Assembly: GCA_018241025.1 (NCBI GenBank)
Contig: JAFEEQ010000004.1
Location: forward strand, 62,001-126,000
From: Pseudomonadota bacterium
GTDB taxonomy: Bacteria; Pseudomonadota; Alphaproteobacteria; Micropepsales; Micropepsaceae
Length of the DNA: 64,000 bases
Reading direction: 5' to 3'
The notes below the pieces were generated by a model, which was not told where the DNA came from, did not search any database, and saw only the letters and a program-made list of their open reading frames with translations. The number at the start of each line of letters is the position of its first letter. The first letter of the stretch is position 1. This document shows positions 56,252-64,000 of the stretch, in pieces. Position numbers and translations under genes: made by a program.

Positions 56252-57241
56252 ATGACGCACAAATTCGATGTGGCGGGACTGGGCAACGCGATCGTGGACG
56301 TGCTCGCTCCGGTGGAGGAGACGTTCCTGCTCAGCCACAACATCGCCAAGGGCGTGATGACGCTGATCGACGAGCATCGCGCTGCGTCGCTCGAATCCGC
56401 GCTGACCGGCACGCGCGAAGTTGCCGGCGGCTCGGGCGCCAACACCATGGCCGGCTTCGCCTCGCTCGGCGGCAAGGGCGTCTATCAGGGCCGCGTGAAA
56501 GACGACCGGCTTGGCAATGCCTTCCGCGAAAGCATGAAGGCGACCGGCGTGCATTTCACCACGCCGTCGGTCACCGGCGGCCCGGCGACCGCGATGTGCG
56601 TCGTCGCGGTGACGCCCGACGAACAGCGCAGCATGAGCACCTATCTCGGTGCCGCGCGCGAATTTTCGAAACACGATCTCAACGCGTCCGAGATTGCGAG
56701 CTCTGCGATCCTCTATATCGAAGGCTATCTGTGGGATTCGGATAGCGCCCGCGAGGCCTGTATCGAGGCGATGAAGATCGCCCATGGCGCAGGCAACAAG
56801 GTCGCCTTCACGATGTCGGACCCGTTCCTGATCGGCCGCTATGGCGACGAATTCCGCGCCATGCTCGACCAGATCGACATCCTGTTCGCCAATGAAGACG
56901 AGGCCAGGGCGCTGTTCGAGGTCGACAGCTTCGACGAGGTTCTTCAGGCGGCACGCCATCACAAGGGCATCAAGGCGATGACCCGCTCCGAAAAGGGCTG
57001 CGTGATCGCGCGCGGCAACGAAGTCCATGTCATCGATGCCTGGCCGGTCAAGAAGGTACTCGACACCACTGGCGCCGGAGACCAGTTCGCGGCGGGCTTC
57101 CTCTATGCCCTGACCCATGGCCGCGGCCTTGCCGATTGCGGCAAGCTCGCCGGTCTCTGCGCCGCCGAGGTGATCTCGCATTACGGCGCGCGGCCGGAAG
57201 TCTCGCTGCGCAAGCTGGCGGCCGATAACGGCCTGATCTGA
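56252..57241 (+). CDS. Adenosine kinase (PfkB family)
   Basis: A 329-residue PfkB sugar/nucleoside kinase. An early GLGNAIVDVLAPV, the GG substrate motif (EVAGGSGANTMAGFASLGG), and the late anion-hole DTTGAGDQFAAGFLYAL with catalytic Asp are all present. Sequence style (fDVaGlGNAIVDVl) points to adenosine kinase, salvage of adenosine to AMP, rather than ribokinase or fructokinase. Confidence 0.9.
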   Translation: MTHKFDVAGLGNAIVDVLAPVEETFLLSHNIAKGVMTLIDEHRAASLESALTGTREVAGGSGANTMAGFASLGGKGVYQGRVKDDRLGNAFRESMKATGVHFTTPSVTGGPATAMCVVAVTPDEQRSMSTYLGAAREFSKHDLNASEIASSAILYIEGYLWDSDSAREACIEAMKIAHGAGNKVAFTMSDPFLIGRYGDEFRAMLDQIDILFANEDEARALFEVDSFDEVLQAARHHKGIKAMTRSEKGCVIARGNEVHVIDAWPVKKVLDTTGAGDQFAAGFLYALTHGRGLADCGKLAGLCAAEVISHYGARPEVSLRKLAADNGLI

Positions 57242-57242
57242 G

Positions 57243-57662
57243 CTATTCGCCGATGATATGGGCCGCGATCTCGCGGCTATGGCCCATGTCGCGATGCTCG
57301 AAGACATAGATCGCCTGCCAGGTGCCGAGCAGCATCCGGCCGCCACCGACCGGGATCGACAACGAGGTTTGCGTCAGCGCGCTTCGGATATGCGCCGGCA
57401 TGTCGTCCGCGCCTTCGGTCGTGTGGCGATAGAGCTTCGGATCGCGCGGCACCGTACGCCGCATGAAAGCCTCGAGATCCGTCAGCACATCCGGATCGGC
57501 ATTCTCCTGCACCAGCAGCGATGCCGAGGTGTGACGGATGAAGAGCGTCAGCAGTCCGTCGCGGATGCCGGATCGGGCCGCGAACGCCGCGACCGCCCGT
57601 GTGATATCGAAAAGCCCCGGCCCAGGCGTCGCGACGGAAACGATCTCCGAAACCTGCCTCAT
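57243..57662 (-). CDS. YjbQ/UPF0047 protein
   Basis: A 139-residue UPF0047 member. FIRHTSASLLVQENADPDVLTDLEAF and YRHTTEGADDMPAHIRSAL are highly conserved with candidate metal/phosphate His residues. Some members show thiamine-phosphate-synthase activity; the main role is open. ATG at 57662 overlaps (ATGA) the smr stop. It ends next to the adenosine kinase stop. Confidence 0.9.
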   Translation of the reverse strand: MRQVSEIVSVATPGPGLFDITRAVAAFAARSGIRDGLLTLFIRHTSASLLVQENADPDVLTDLEAFMRRTVPRDPKLYRHTTEGADDMPAHIRSALTQTSLSIPVGGGRMLLGTWQAIYVFEHRDMGHSREIAAHIIGE

Positions 57663-58150
57663 CGGCCCTTGCGCAGATAGACATAGAGCGCGCCCTCGCC
57701 GCCATGGCGCTTGTGCGCCGGCCGCGTCGCGGCGATCAGCCCGGCGAAATCGCGCTCGTTGAGCCACCGCGGCACCGAGGATTTCAACACGCCGCGCGAG
57801 CGCTGATGCAGTTCCATGTCGAACGGCGCATCGGTATCCTGCGCGATGCCCTTGCCGGTGACGACAAGCGCCAGCTTCGTCCCGCGCCGCTGCGCATTGC
57901 GCAGAAACTTCAGGAGCGCGTCATGCGCCACCGCCTCGGTCATGCCATGCAGATCGATCCGTGCATCCGGTTCCAGTGTGCCGCGTTTCAGCCGCTCGGC
58001 TGTCCGGCCGTCGAGGCCCGTCTCGCCGGCACTGGCCGGTTTCGCGGGCCCGGCCGCCGGCTTCAGCACGTGCGCGTGAATCGGCGCCGCTTCCGCAAAA
58101 CTTTTGCGGAACAGTTCGCGCTCTTCGTCGGTAGCATTGCGCCGGGTCAT
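57659..58150 (-). CDS. Smr-domain protein
   Basis: A 163-residue protein with an Smr domain in the C-terminal half: ARIDLHGMTEAVAHDALLKF and LALVVTGKG carry the LDxHG- and TGxG-type motifs of this putative nuclease. The first 65 residues are low-complexity. It is coupled to mltA upstream and yjbQ downstream. Confidence 0.9.
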   Translation of the reverse strand: MTRRNATDEERELFRKSFAEAAPIHAHVLKPAAGPAKPASAGETGLDGRTAERLKRGTLEPDARIDLHGMTEAVAHDALLKFLRNAQRRGTKLALVVTGKGIAQDTDAPFDMELHQRSRGVLKSSVPRWLNERDFAGLIAATRPAHKRHGGEGALYVYLRKGR

Positions 58151-59316
58151 CCCGACAGTTTCGGCGTCACGCCCTTCGGGAGCAAGACAAAGAACGCCGC
58201 CCGCGCCTTCATCCCGCCGGCCGTCGTCTCGGCCTTCGGCCCGAAGCCATAGAAGATATCGGCCCGCGCCGGGCCGCGGATCGCTCCGCCGGTATCCTGG
58301 GCGATGAACAGATCGGCCAGCCCGCCGCCCGCGATATAGACCGGCAGTCCGAAGGGATGGATGTGGCTGTCGACTGCGATGCTGCCGCGCGGCGTCAGCG
58401 GCACGCCTTCTGTCCCCGGCGGCCCAAGCGCGGGATCGCCGACCGGCGCCACCTGGAAAAAGACGAAGGACGCATCGCTCTCCATCACCGCCTGCGCGTC
58501 GTCCGGATGATCCTTCAGCCAATCGCGCACCACCTGCATCGACATGCCGTCGCGCGGCACGCCGCGATGGATGAGCGTGCGGCCGATGGCCGTGTAGGGC
58601 TGGCCGTTCTGCCCGGCATAGGTCACGCGCAACGTCTTGCCATTGTCGAGCGCGACCCGGCCCGAACCCTGGATGTGCAGGAAGAACACCGAGATCGGAT
58701 CGTCACCGTAAAACAGCACCGCCGCAGACTTCGGTGGATCGGCATCGATTTCGGCCCGGGACGGGTAAGGCAGAATCTTCTTGCCGACGATCCGGGCGCC
58801 GACTTTTTCACCCTTCCATTCGGGCCGGAACGCGCCCAGATCGATCGTCAGAAGATCGTCCGGCAGACCATAGACCGGCGTTTGATAATGCCCATGACGG
58901 GTCGCGCTGCCGCGCAGCAAAGGCTCGTAATACCCGGTGACGAGACCGTTCCCGCCATCCACCGAATAGGGCACGAAGTTCTTCTCGAAAAAGCTGCGCG
59001 GGTCGGATGCAGCGCTGGCGGCATCGCAGACGCGCCGCCAGTCACCCGCCGTCCCGGCATAGGCCATCGGCTTGTCGGGTGGCAGCGCGACGATCCGGCG
59101 GCAGGAGCCGCGGAAGGCCCGCAGCGCGTCGGATAGATTTTCGGCTTTCCAGCCGGGAAGATCGTCGAAGTCGGCCGGCGAGAGGCTGAGCGTCTCCGGC
59201 GGCGACTGGGGACGCAGATACCACCACGCGGTCAGGCCCGCTGCGGCGATCAGGAACAGTCCAAGGAGAACGAGCCGGGCGCGCAGGGCGTCAGGCCTCG
59301 GCGCCCGAAGTTGCAA
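58147..59316 (-). CDS. mltA: Membrane-bound lytic transglycosylase A
   Basis: A roughly 389-residue enzyme that cleaves peptidoglycan with 1,6-anhydro ring formation. One N-terminal helix (LVLLGLFLIAAAGLTAWWY) anchors it. VTGYYEPLLRGS, HIQGSGRVAL and the 3D-domain AQDTGGAIRGPARADIFYG with the catalytic Asp are MltA signatures. The start is unclear: TTG at 59316 is given; ATG at 59349 would overlap the Tim44-like gene by 59 bases. No lipobox is seen. Confidence 0.92.
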   Translation of the reverse strand: MQLRAPRPDALRARLVLLGLFLIAAAGLTAWWYLRPQSPPETLSLSPADFDDLPGWKAENLSDALRAFRGSCRRIVALPPDKPMAYAGTAGDWRRVCDAASAASDPRSFFEKNFVPYSVDGGNGLVTGYYEPLLRGSATRHGHYQTPVYGLPDDLLTIDLGAFRPEWKGEKVGARIVGKKILPYPSRAEIDADPPKSAAVLFYGDDPISVFFLHIQGSGRVALDNGKTLRVTYAGQNGQPYTAIGRTLIHRGVPRDGMSMQVVRDWLKDHPDDAQAVMESDASFVFFQVAPVGDPALGPPGTEGVPLTPRGSIAVDSHIHPFGLPVYIAGGGLADLFIAQDTGGAIRGPARADIFYGFGPKAETTAGGMKARAAFFVLLPKGVTPKLSG

Positions 59317-59956
59317 CCAGCAGCCAGTTCGGATCGCGCGAACGGACATCGCGCGCGAAAGTCCACAGATCGGTCACCTCGCGCACCGTCTTGGTATCGC
59401 CGTCGACCACGGTGCCATCCGCGCCCAGCGTCGCGGAAATGAATTGCGCGCCGATCGACACGGTTATCTCCGCCGCCCGGCCCTTCAGCGTGGCATGCGC
59501 GACCTTGACCTCCTTAAAGCCGACGAAGGTGAATTCGACATGCTCCTTGCGCTGCTCGCGGCCGGCGATTACCTGGTCGAATGCGGCATAGACCTCGCTT
59601 CCGAGCAGCGGACGCAATTGCGCGCGGTCGCCATGGGCAAAGGCGGTAACGATGATTTCGTAGGCCGAGCGTGCCCCGGCGATGAAATGGTCGGTCTCGA
59701 ACCCGCGGTCGGCGAGCTTGATATCGAACAGTGCCCGCGCAATCGGGTCCGATGGCGGCTCGCCGGCAGCGGTGCTTCGGTTGGGAAGAGCAATCGTGTT
59801 GTCTGTCTTCGGCGCCGGCTGCGGCGGAACGCGCACGGTCTCTGGTGGCGGCGCCTCGTGGCCCGTGCGCCGGCCAAGCACACTGTAAAGGCGGAACAGG
59901 ATCACGCCTGCGACCACCGCAAACAGAAGAATCTCAAGGTATTGTGTGTTCGGCAT
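59291..59956 (-). CDS. Tim44/TimA-family protein
   Basis: A 221-residue protein with an N-terminal membrane helix (YLEILLFAVVAGVILFRLYSVLG), a proline-rich linker and a C-terminal Tim44-like domain (FDIKLADRGFETDHFIAGARSAYE through WTFARDV). Alphaproteobacterial TimA resembles the mitochondrial import motor part Tim44, but its bacterial role is not settled. It precedes mltA in the same run. Confidence 0.9.
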   Translation of the reverse strand: MPNTQYLEILLFAVVAGVILFRLYSVLGRRTGHEAPPPETVRVPPQPAPKTDNTIALPNRSTAAGEPPSDPIARALFDIKLADRGFETDHFIAGARSAYEIIVTAFAHGDRAQLRPLLGSEVYAAFDQVIAGREQRKEHVEFTFVGFKEVKVAHATLKGRAAEITVSIGAQFISATLGADGTVVDGDTKTVREVTDLWTFARDVRSRDPNWLLVATSGAEA

Positions 59957-60130
59957 CGTCTTCGCTATCCGGAGCGGCCCGCCACCCGCTCATCTGCACC
60001 CTAGACCCTGTCGGGTAGCACGGTCCAGCGGCGCCATTATGGCATGCGCGGAACCGTGTGCGGGCCGTTTGCCTTGTCACACTCCCGCGATCCGTGGTAC
60101 CGGCCCGCGCAACAATCGCAAGGACTACAG

Positions 60131-60619
60131 ATGAGCAGCACCGGCGCGACCCCTCCCGCAAGCGACAACGGACAAGGCGCCGCCCCGCGCGTGCAGATCG
60201 TCTCCCAGTACATCAAGGATTTCTCCTTCGAGAACCCTGGCGCGCCCGCCGCGCTGGCCGGCCGCCCGAATATCGATCTGGGCGTCGATCTCCAGGCCAA
60301 GCGCATGGACAACCAGCTCTATGAAGTCGAGCTGAAGCTGCGCCTCAACGCCAAGGCGGCGGAAGACAAGCCGGTGTTCGTGATCGAACTTGCCTATGCC
60401 GGCCTGCTGCAGATCGTCAACGTGCCGGAAGACGTCATGCAGCAGGTGCTGCTGATCGAGGGGCCGCATCTGCTCTTCCCCTACGCCCGCCGGATCATCT
60501 CCGATGTGGTGCGCGACGGCGGCATGCCGCCCTTAATGATCGAGCCGATCGATTTCGCCAGCCTGTATCGCGCGCGCGCCCAGCAGATGCAGCAGCCACG
60601 TCCCGCCGGTACCGCCTAA
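60131..60619 (+). CDS. secB: Protein-export chaperone SecB
   Basis: A 162-residue SecB that holds preproteins for SecA. SQYIKDFSFENPGAPAAL is the opening signature, VELKLRLNAK and ELAYAGLLQI follow, and HLLFPYARRIISDVVRDGG is the core near residue 115. ATG at 60131 has AAGGA a few bases upstream. It converges with dnaQ, the stops overlapping by four bases. Confidence 0.97.
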   Translation: MSSTGATPPASDNGQGAAPRVQIVSQYIKDFSFENPGAPAALAGRPNIDLGVDLQAKRMDNQLYEVELKLRLNAKAAEDKPVFVIELAYAGLLQIVNVPEDVMQQVLLIEGPHLLFPYARRIISDVVRDGGMPPLMIEPIDFASLYRARAQQMQQPRPAGTA

Positions 60620-61308
60620 GCCGGATTGGTCCAGAGCGTCTTGTCGCCGAGCTCCTTCGCGACGAAGGCCGCGTGGGCTTCGGCTTCTGCCGCTGTCAGG
60701 CGTGACGGCAATGGCTCGGGCCTGACTCGCGCCGCGCGCATCTCGTCGCCCACCTGCGCCATAGCGGCCTCTGCCGGTCCCAGCGACAGCTTGCGCTGCC
60801 GCCCCCCGATCAGCTCGAGATAGACCTGCGCCGTCAGCTCGGCATCGAGCAGCGCGCCGTGCTTGGTTCGCACCGACAGATCGATGCCGAAGCGTTTGCA
60901 CAATTCGTCGAGCGAATAGCGCGCGCCGGGGATCTTCGCCTTCGCCATCTCGATGGTGTCGATGGCGCGCGCCGGCGGCAGCGGCCGCTTGCCGACGCGA
61001 TGCAGCTCCGAATTGATGAATTTCAGGTCGAAGCTGGCATTGTGGATCACCAGTGGCGCATCCCCGATGAAGGTGAGGAATTCTTCGGCGACATCAGCGA
61101 AGAGCTGCTTGTCGGCGAGGAACTCGTCGGTCAGACCGTGCACGCGCTGCGACTCGATCGGCACGAGCCGTTCGGGATTGAGGTAGCAGTGAAAATTGTT
61201 GCCGGTCGGGATGTGATCCATCAGCTCGACACAGCCGATCTCGACGATGCGATGGCCTTCGGATGGCTCGAAGCCCGTGGTTTCAGTATCGAATACGATC
61301 TCGCGCAT
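60616..61308 (-). CDS. dnaQ: DNA polymerase III epsilon (proofreading) subunit
   Basis: A 230-residue 3'-5' exonuclease. FDTETTG gives the catalytic D7 and E9; the later HNASFDLKFIN and HGALLDAELTAQVYLEL complete the Exo motifs, matching DnaQ rather than a short nuclease. The sequence after about 180 is the polymerase-binding tail. It is the last gene of ppsR-maf-aroE-coaE-dnaQ. Confidence 0.94.
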   Translation of the reverse strand: MREIVFDTETTGFEPSEGHRIVEIGCVELMDHIPTGNNFHCYLNPERLVPIESQRVHGLTDEFLADKQLFADVAEEFLTFIGDAPLVIHNASFDLKFINSELHRVGKRPLPPARAIDTIEMAKAKIPGARYSLDELCKRFGIDLSVRTKHGALLDAELTAQVYLELIGGRQRKLSLGPAEAAMAQVGDEMRAARVRPEPLPSRLTAAEAEAHAAFVAKELGDKTLWTNPA

Positions 61309-61311
61309 CGT

Positions 61312-61929
61312 TCAGTCCCTGGCGCGGCGATGCTTGAGTTCCGCCACGATCATCTTCACCTGGTCGAAGGCATGCTCCAGTCCCTTGTCGGTCACAACCA
61401 CGAAATGCGCTTTTGCACGCTTTTCTTCATCAGGCATCTGGCGGGAATGGAGATAGGCGAATTTTTCTTCCGTCATGCCGGGACGGGCCAACACCCGCTC
61501 GCGCTGGATATGGGATGGCGCACTGACGACAACGACGGCGTCCATATTGCCCTCGCCCTTGGTCTCGAACAGCAGCGGAATGTCGAACACCACGATCTCG
61601 GCGCCCGAAGCCTGGGCGTGTTCGAGGAATTTGCGCCGCTCATCCGCCATCAGCGGATAGACGATGGCCTGGAGTTTCTGCGTTGCGTCGTGATTGCCGG
61701 TGACATGCTTGGACAACTCGCCACGGTCGACGGCTCCGTCTTTCACCACACCCGGAAAGGCCGCTTCGAGCGGCGCAACCGCGCCGCCGCCCTTCTCATA
61801 GAGCCGGTGCACGGCCGCATCGGCGTCATAGACCGGGATGCCGAGCTTGGCGAACATCCGCGCGGTCTCGGATTTTCCCATGCCGATGGAGCCGGTCAGG
61901 CCAACATGGGTGGGACGTTTAACGGCCAC
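61312..61929 (-). CDS. coaE: Dephospho-CoA kinase
   Basis: A 205-residue kinase for the last step of coenzyme A synthesis. The P-loop is [12 protein letters not shown] at residues 10-21, and [12 protein letters not shown] and [12 protein letters not shown] are the usual signatures. GTG at 61929 starts the frame, overlapping aroE by 11 bases. Confidence 0.95.
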   Translation of the reverse strand: MAVKRPTHVGLTGSIGMGKSETARMFAKLGIPVYDADAAVHRLYEKGGGAVAPLEAAFPGVVKDGAVDRGELSKHVTGNHDATQKLQAIVYPLMADERRKFLEHAQASGAEIVVFDIPLLFETKGEGNMDAVVVVSAPSHIQRERVLARPGMTEEKFAYLHSRQMPDEEKRAKAHFVVVTDKGLEHAFDQVKMIVAELKHRRARD

Positions 61930-62776
61930 GGAGGCCCTCCTCCAGATGCTGACGCAGGCCCGCGGTGACTATGGGGGCAACGCCGAAGAACGCCTCGAAG
62001 GCCGGCACGCCCTGATGCATCAGCATGCCGAGCCCGTCCACGGTCTTGAGCCCAAGCGCCCGAGCACGCGCCAACAACGGCGTCTCGAGCGGATTGTAGA
62101 CGATATCGCAGACCGTCGCCGTCTTCGGCAGACGCGCCAGATCGAGATCGAGCGACGGCGCGCCCTTCATTCCGGCGCTCGTCGTGTGAACGACCAGCGC
62201 AGCGTCCTTTGCGGATGCAGCCCAATCCTCCGTCACGCTCAGCTTCGGCGACACCTGTCCGGAAAGCGCGTTCGCGATCTGGTCGGCACGGCCTCTTGTC
62301 CGGTTGAGGATGCGGATCTCGGCGGCGCCCAGCATATGCAGCGCGACGACTGCCGCGCGCGCTGCGCCACCGGCGCCGAGCAGCACCACGGTCTTTCCGC
62401 GAACGCCGTCGGCTCCGAGCGCCTCGCGCAAGGATTCGGCAAGGCCGGTCGCATCCGTGTTGCGGCCTTCGATGCTGCCATCGTCATGGAAGATCAGCAG
62501 GTTCGCGGCACCCGCGGCCCGGGCCGCGAGGTCGCTGCGATGACAGATCGCAAACGCGGCCTCCTTGTGCGGAATGGTCACGCTGCAGCCCTTGAAGCTC
62601 GCCTTCATCAGCCCGCGCAGCACGATAGAGAAATCCTCCGGCTTCACCGGCAGGGGCACGAGCGCGCCGTCGATCCCCATCTCGTTTAGCCAATAGCCAT
62701 GCAGACGTGGGGAAAACGCCTGGGATACCGGCCATCCCATGATGCCGGCCAGTTTTGCCGCGCCGGTAAGACTCAT
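61919..62776 (-). CDS. aroE: Shikimate dehydrogenase
   Basis: A 285-residue NADP enzyme. [17 protein letters not shown] and [10 protein letters not shown] (catalytic Lys) bind shikimate; [13 protein letters not shown] is the NADP loop. GRNTDATGL has the catalytic Asp. The ATG overlaps (ATGA) the maf stop and the end overlaps coaE. Confidence 0.96.
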   Translation of the reverse strand: MSLTGAAKLAGIMGWPVSQAFSPRLHGYWLNEMGIDGALVPLPVKPEDFSIVLRGLMKASFKGCSVTIPHKEAAFAICHRSDLAARAAGAANLLIFHDDGSIEGRNTDATGLAESLREALGADGVRGKTVVLLGAGGAARAAVVALHMLGAAEIRILNRTRGRADQIANALSGQVSPKLSVTEDWAASAKDAALVVHTTSAGMKGAPSLDLDLARLPKTATVCDIVYNPLETPLLARARALGLKTVDGLGMLMHQGVPAFEAFFGVAPIVTAGLRQHLEEGLRGR

Positions 62777-63366
62777 TTCGCTATCACGCCCTGTCTGCGC
62801 AGCTCCGCCAGAAGCGGCTGGAGCGACAATCCGAGGATGGAAAAATAGTCGCCTTCGACGCTCTCGAAAAGCTGTGCCCCAAGCCCTTCGAGCTTGTAGC
62901 AGCCGACACAGGCCAGGATGCTCTCACCTTCGGCAGCCAGATACGACTCCAGGAATCCATCGCTGAAGTTCCGCATCGTCAGCCGCGACTGCACCGCATG
63001 GCGCCAGACGACGTCCTTTCCATGCACCAGGGCATAGCCGCCGGAAAGAACATGGGATTTGCCACGCAGCCGCTGGAGCAGCGTCCGCGCCGCGTCGAGG
63101 TTCGAGCACTTGCTGACGAGATCGCCTTCGAACAGAAGCGTCTGATCGGCGCCAAGCACGAGTGCGTCCTGATGATACGGCGCAACGGCCAGCGCCTTCG
63201 CCTCGGCCAGTTTCAGCGCGATCTGATCGAGTGGTGTCTGCGCGCCAATCAGCGATATCTTGAGTGCATCCTCATCCACATCGGCGGGAATGGCTGTGAA
63301 CGGAACGGCTGCCGCTGTGAGTATCTGGCGGCGCGAAGCACTGCCGGAAGCTAGAATGAATTTCAC
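62773..63366 (-). CDS. Maf-family nucleoside triphosphate pyrophosphatase
   Basis: A 197-residue Maf protein that hydrolyses non-canonical or uridine/thymidine triphosphates. FILASGSASRRQIL is the opening; LGADQTLLFEGD is the catalytic acidic region; and GKSHVLSGGYAL and YKLEGLGAQLFESVEGDYFSI are later signatures. GTG at 63366 overlaps (GTGA) the ppsR stop. Confidence 0.93.
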   Translation of the reverse strand: MKFILASGSASRRQILTAAAVPFTAIPADVDEDALKISLIGAQTPLDQIALKLAEAKALAVAPYHQDALVLGADQTLLFEGDLVSKCSNLDAARTLLQRLRGKSHVLSGGYALVHGKDVVWRHAVQSRLTMRNFSDGFLESYLAAEGESILACVGCYKLEGLGAQLFESVEGDYFSILGLSLQPLLAELRRQGVIAK

Positions 63367-64000
63367 GCCGGGCGTTCCTTGCGCTCGGCGAGAAGATTGA
63401 TCACGGCCGCCGCCGTCTCTTCCACCGAGCGGCGCGAGACATCGAGTGTCGGCCAATCCTGCAGCTCGAACAGCTTGCGGGTTTGTGCGATTTCTGCGCG
63501 CACGGCCTCGAGATCCACATAGTCGGTGGCGCGCTGCTCGCCGATGGTCGTCAGACGATTGCGCCGCACCTGAACGAGCCGGTCGGGAGATACCCACAAT
63601 CCGACAACAAGGGGCTTCTTCGCCGCCAGCAATTGCGGTGGCAAGGGAATACCCGGCACGAGCGGCACATTCGCCGCGCGCACGCCGCGGATCGAGAGAT
63701 ACACACAAGTCGGCGTCTTTGACGTACGGCTCGCACCGACAAGCACGACCTCGGCATTGTCGATTGTATCGAGTCCCTGCCCGTCATCGTGTTGGATCGT
63801 GTAGTTCAGTGCTTCGATCCGCTGGAGATAGCGTTGGTCGACATCATGCTGGGCACCCGGCCTATGAGTCTCCGCGGTGCCGAGAAACTGCCGCATCATC
63901 CCGATCGGACTCTGCAGGACATCGAGGCAGGGAATACTCATCCGTCCACAATGCGCCACAAGCTCCTCGCGTAACTCTTCGCTGACGATGGTGAAGAACA
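63363..64000 (-). CDS. ppsR: PpsR-family kinase/pyrophosphorylase (cut by window edge)
   Basis: The C-terminal 210 or so codons of a DUF299 protein; the N-terminal part is beyond the right edge. LVGASRTSKTPTCVYLSIRG is the P-loop, and VPLVPGIPLPPQLL follows, as in PEP synthase/pyruvate phosphate dikinase regulators that phosphorylate and dephosphorylate the enzyme. The frame continues upstream of 63959 (FFTIVSEELREEL) without a start, so it is truncated only by the window. Confidence 0.93.
   Translation of the reverse strand, partial: FFTIVSEELREELVAHCGRMSIPCLDVLQSPIGMMRQFLGTAETHRPGAQHDVDQRYLQRIEALNYTIQHDDGQGLDTIDNAEVVLVGASRTSKTPTCVYLSIRGVRAANVPLVPGIPLPPQLLAAKKPLVVGLWVSPDRLVQVRRNRLTTIGEQRATDYVDLEAVRAEIAQTRKLFELQDWPTLDVSRRSVEETAAAVINLLAERKERPA

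Noticed and set aside
59317..59349. ATG at 59349 as the mltA start
   Set aside because: It would overlap the Tim44-like gene by 59 bases and has no ribosome-binding site, whereas neighbours overlap by four; TTG at 59316 is preferred but not proven.

Overview
The window is gene-dense, high-GC chromosomal DNA (about 77 protein genes, no intergenic gap above 300 bases, no rRNA, tRNA, insertion sequence or CRISPR array seen). Family content and gene order point to an alphaproteobacterium: nitroreductase-tsaB-rimI-fur/mur-plsC-miaB-phoH-ybeY-corC-lnt; ppsR-maf-aroE-coaE-dnaQ facing secB; Tim44/MltA/Smr; rph-rdgB-hemW facing hrcA-grpE; ornithine-lipid acyltransferase OlsB; Nfu with the DUF1674 protein. 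The exact genus cannot be fixed from sequence reading alone; a free-living relative of Rhizomicrobium/Micropepsaceae or Caulobacterales is a guess.

Layout. 1-6936 (minus): a ten-gene, tightly overlapping housekeeping run from a RutE-like nitroreductase through tsaB, rimI, a Fur/Mur regulator, plsC, miaB, phoH, ybeY and corC to a cut-off lnt. 6959-9956: nfu and DUF1674 (minus) divergent from htpX-rsmB (plus). 9951-13570: a large membrane-anchored coiled-coil protein with TipN-like layout, NnrU, a lone Hpt protein and chorismate mutase. 13725-17745: ferredoxin reductase plus [2Fe-2S] ferredoxin, a DUF2975/XRE pair behind a perfect inverted repeat, an unknown membrane protein, a methyltransferase and a DUF4188 protein. 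17840-24704: Tat-exported DUF885 peptidase, MctP-like symporter with DUF3311 partner, modA with a phosphate-type porin behind a Mo-box-like palindrome, and two small membrane proteins. 24768-28209: YifB/ComM ATPase and a TPR-2OG oxygenase. 28316-31869: MoxR ATPase and a CoxE-type VWA protein with two related secreted proteins between them. 31883-34224: PAP2, GNAT, GST and VOC proteins. 34221-37035: pstCAB behind a Pho box. 37130-42190: a small secreted protein, a hybrid histidine kinase coupled to an AmpG-like permease, then olsB. 42285-48302: gshB, SirB1, YraN and RsmI; LpoA/LppC-like lipoprotein; hemW, rdgB. 48299-55524: rph, hrcA, grpE, a membrane protein, dapB, Ogt/AraC fusion, DUF2244, His-tailed lipoprotein, nth. 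55156-64000: lipoprotein/EI24 pair, adenosine kinase, YjbQ-Smr-MltA-Tim44, secB, dnaQ-coaE-aroE-maf-ppsR (cut off).

Most is core cell maintenance: envelope building (plsC, lnt, mltA, ampG, olsB), ribosome and tRNA maturation (ybeY, miaB, tsaB, rimI, rsmB, rsmI, rph), DNA repair and nucleotide sanitation (nth, ogt, rdgB, maf, dnaQ) and stress response (htpX, hrcA, grpE). Many neighbours overlap by the four bases ATGA, GTGA or TTGA, implying translational coupling and giving several starts at GTG or TTG. Most worth following: the MoxR/secreted pair/VWA locus, modA-porin with its Mo-box-like palindrome, the DUF2975/XRE inverted repeat, the pst operon lacking an adjacent pstS, and the kinase coupled to ampG.
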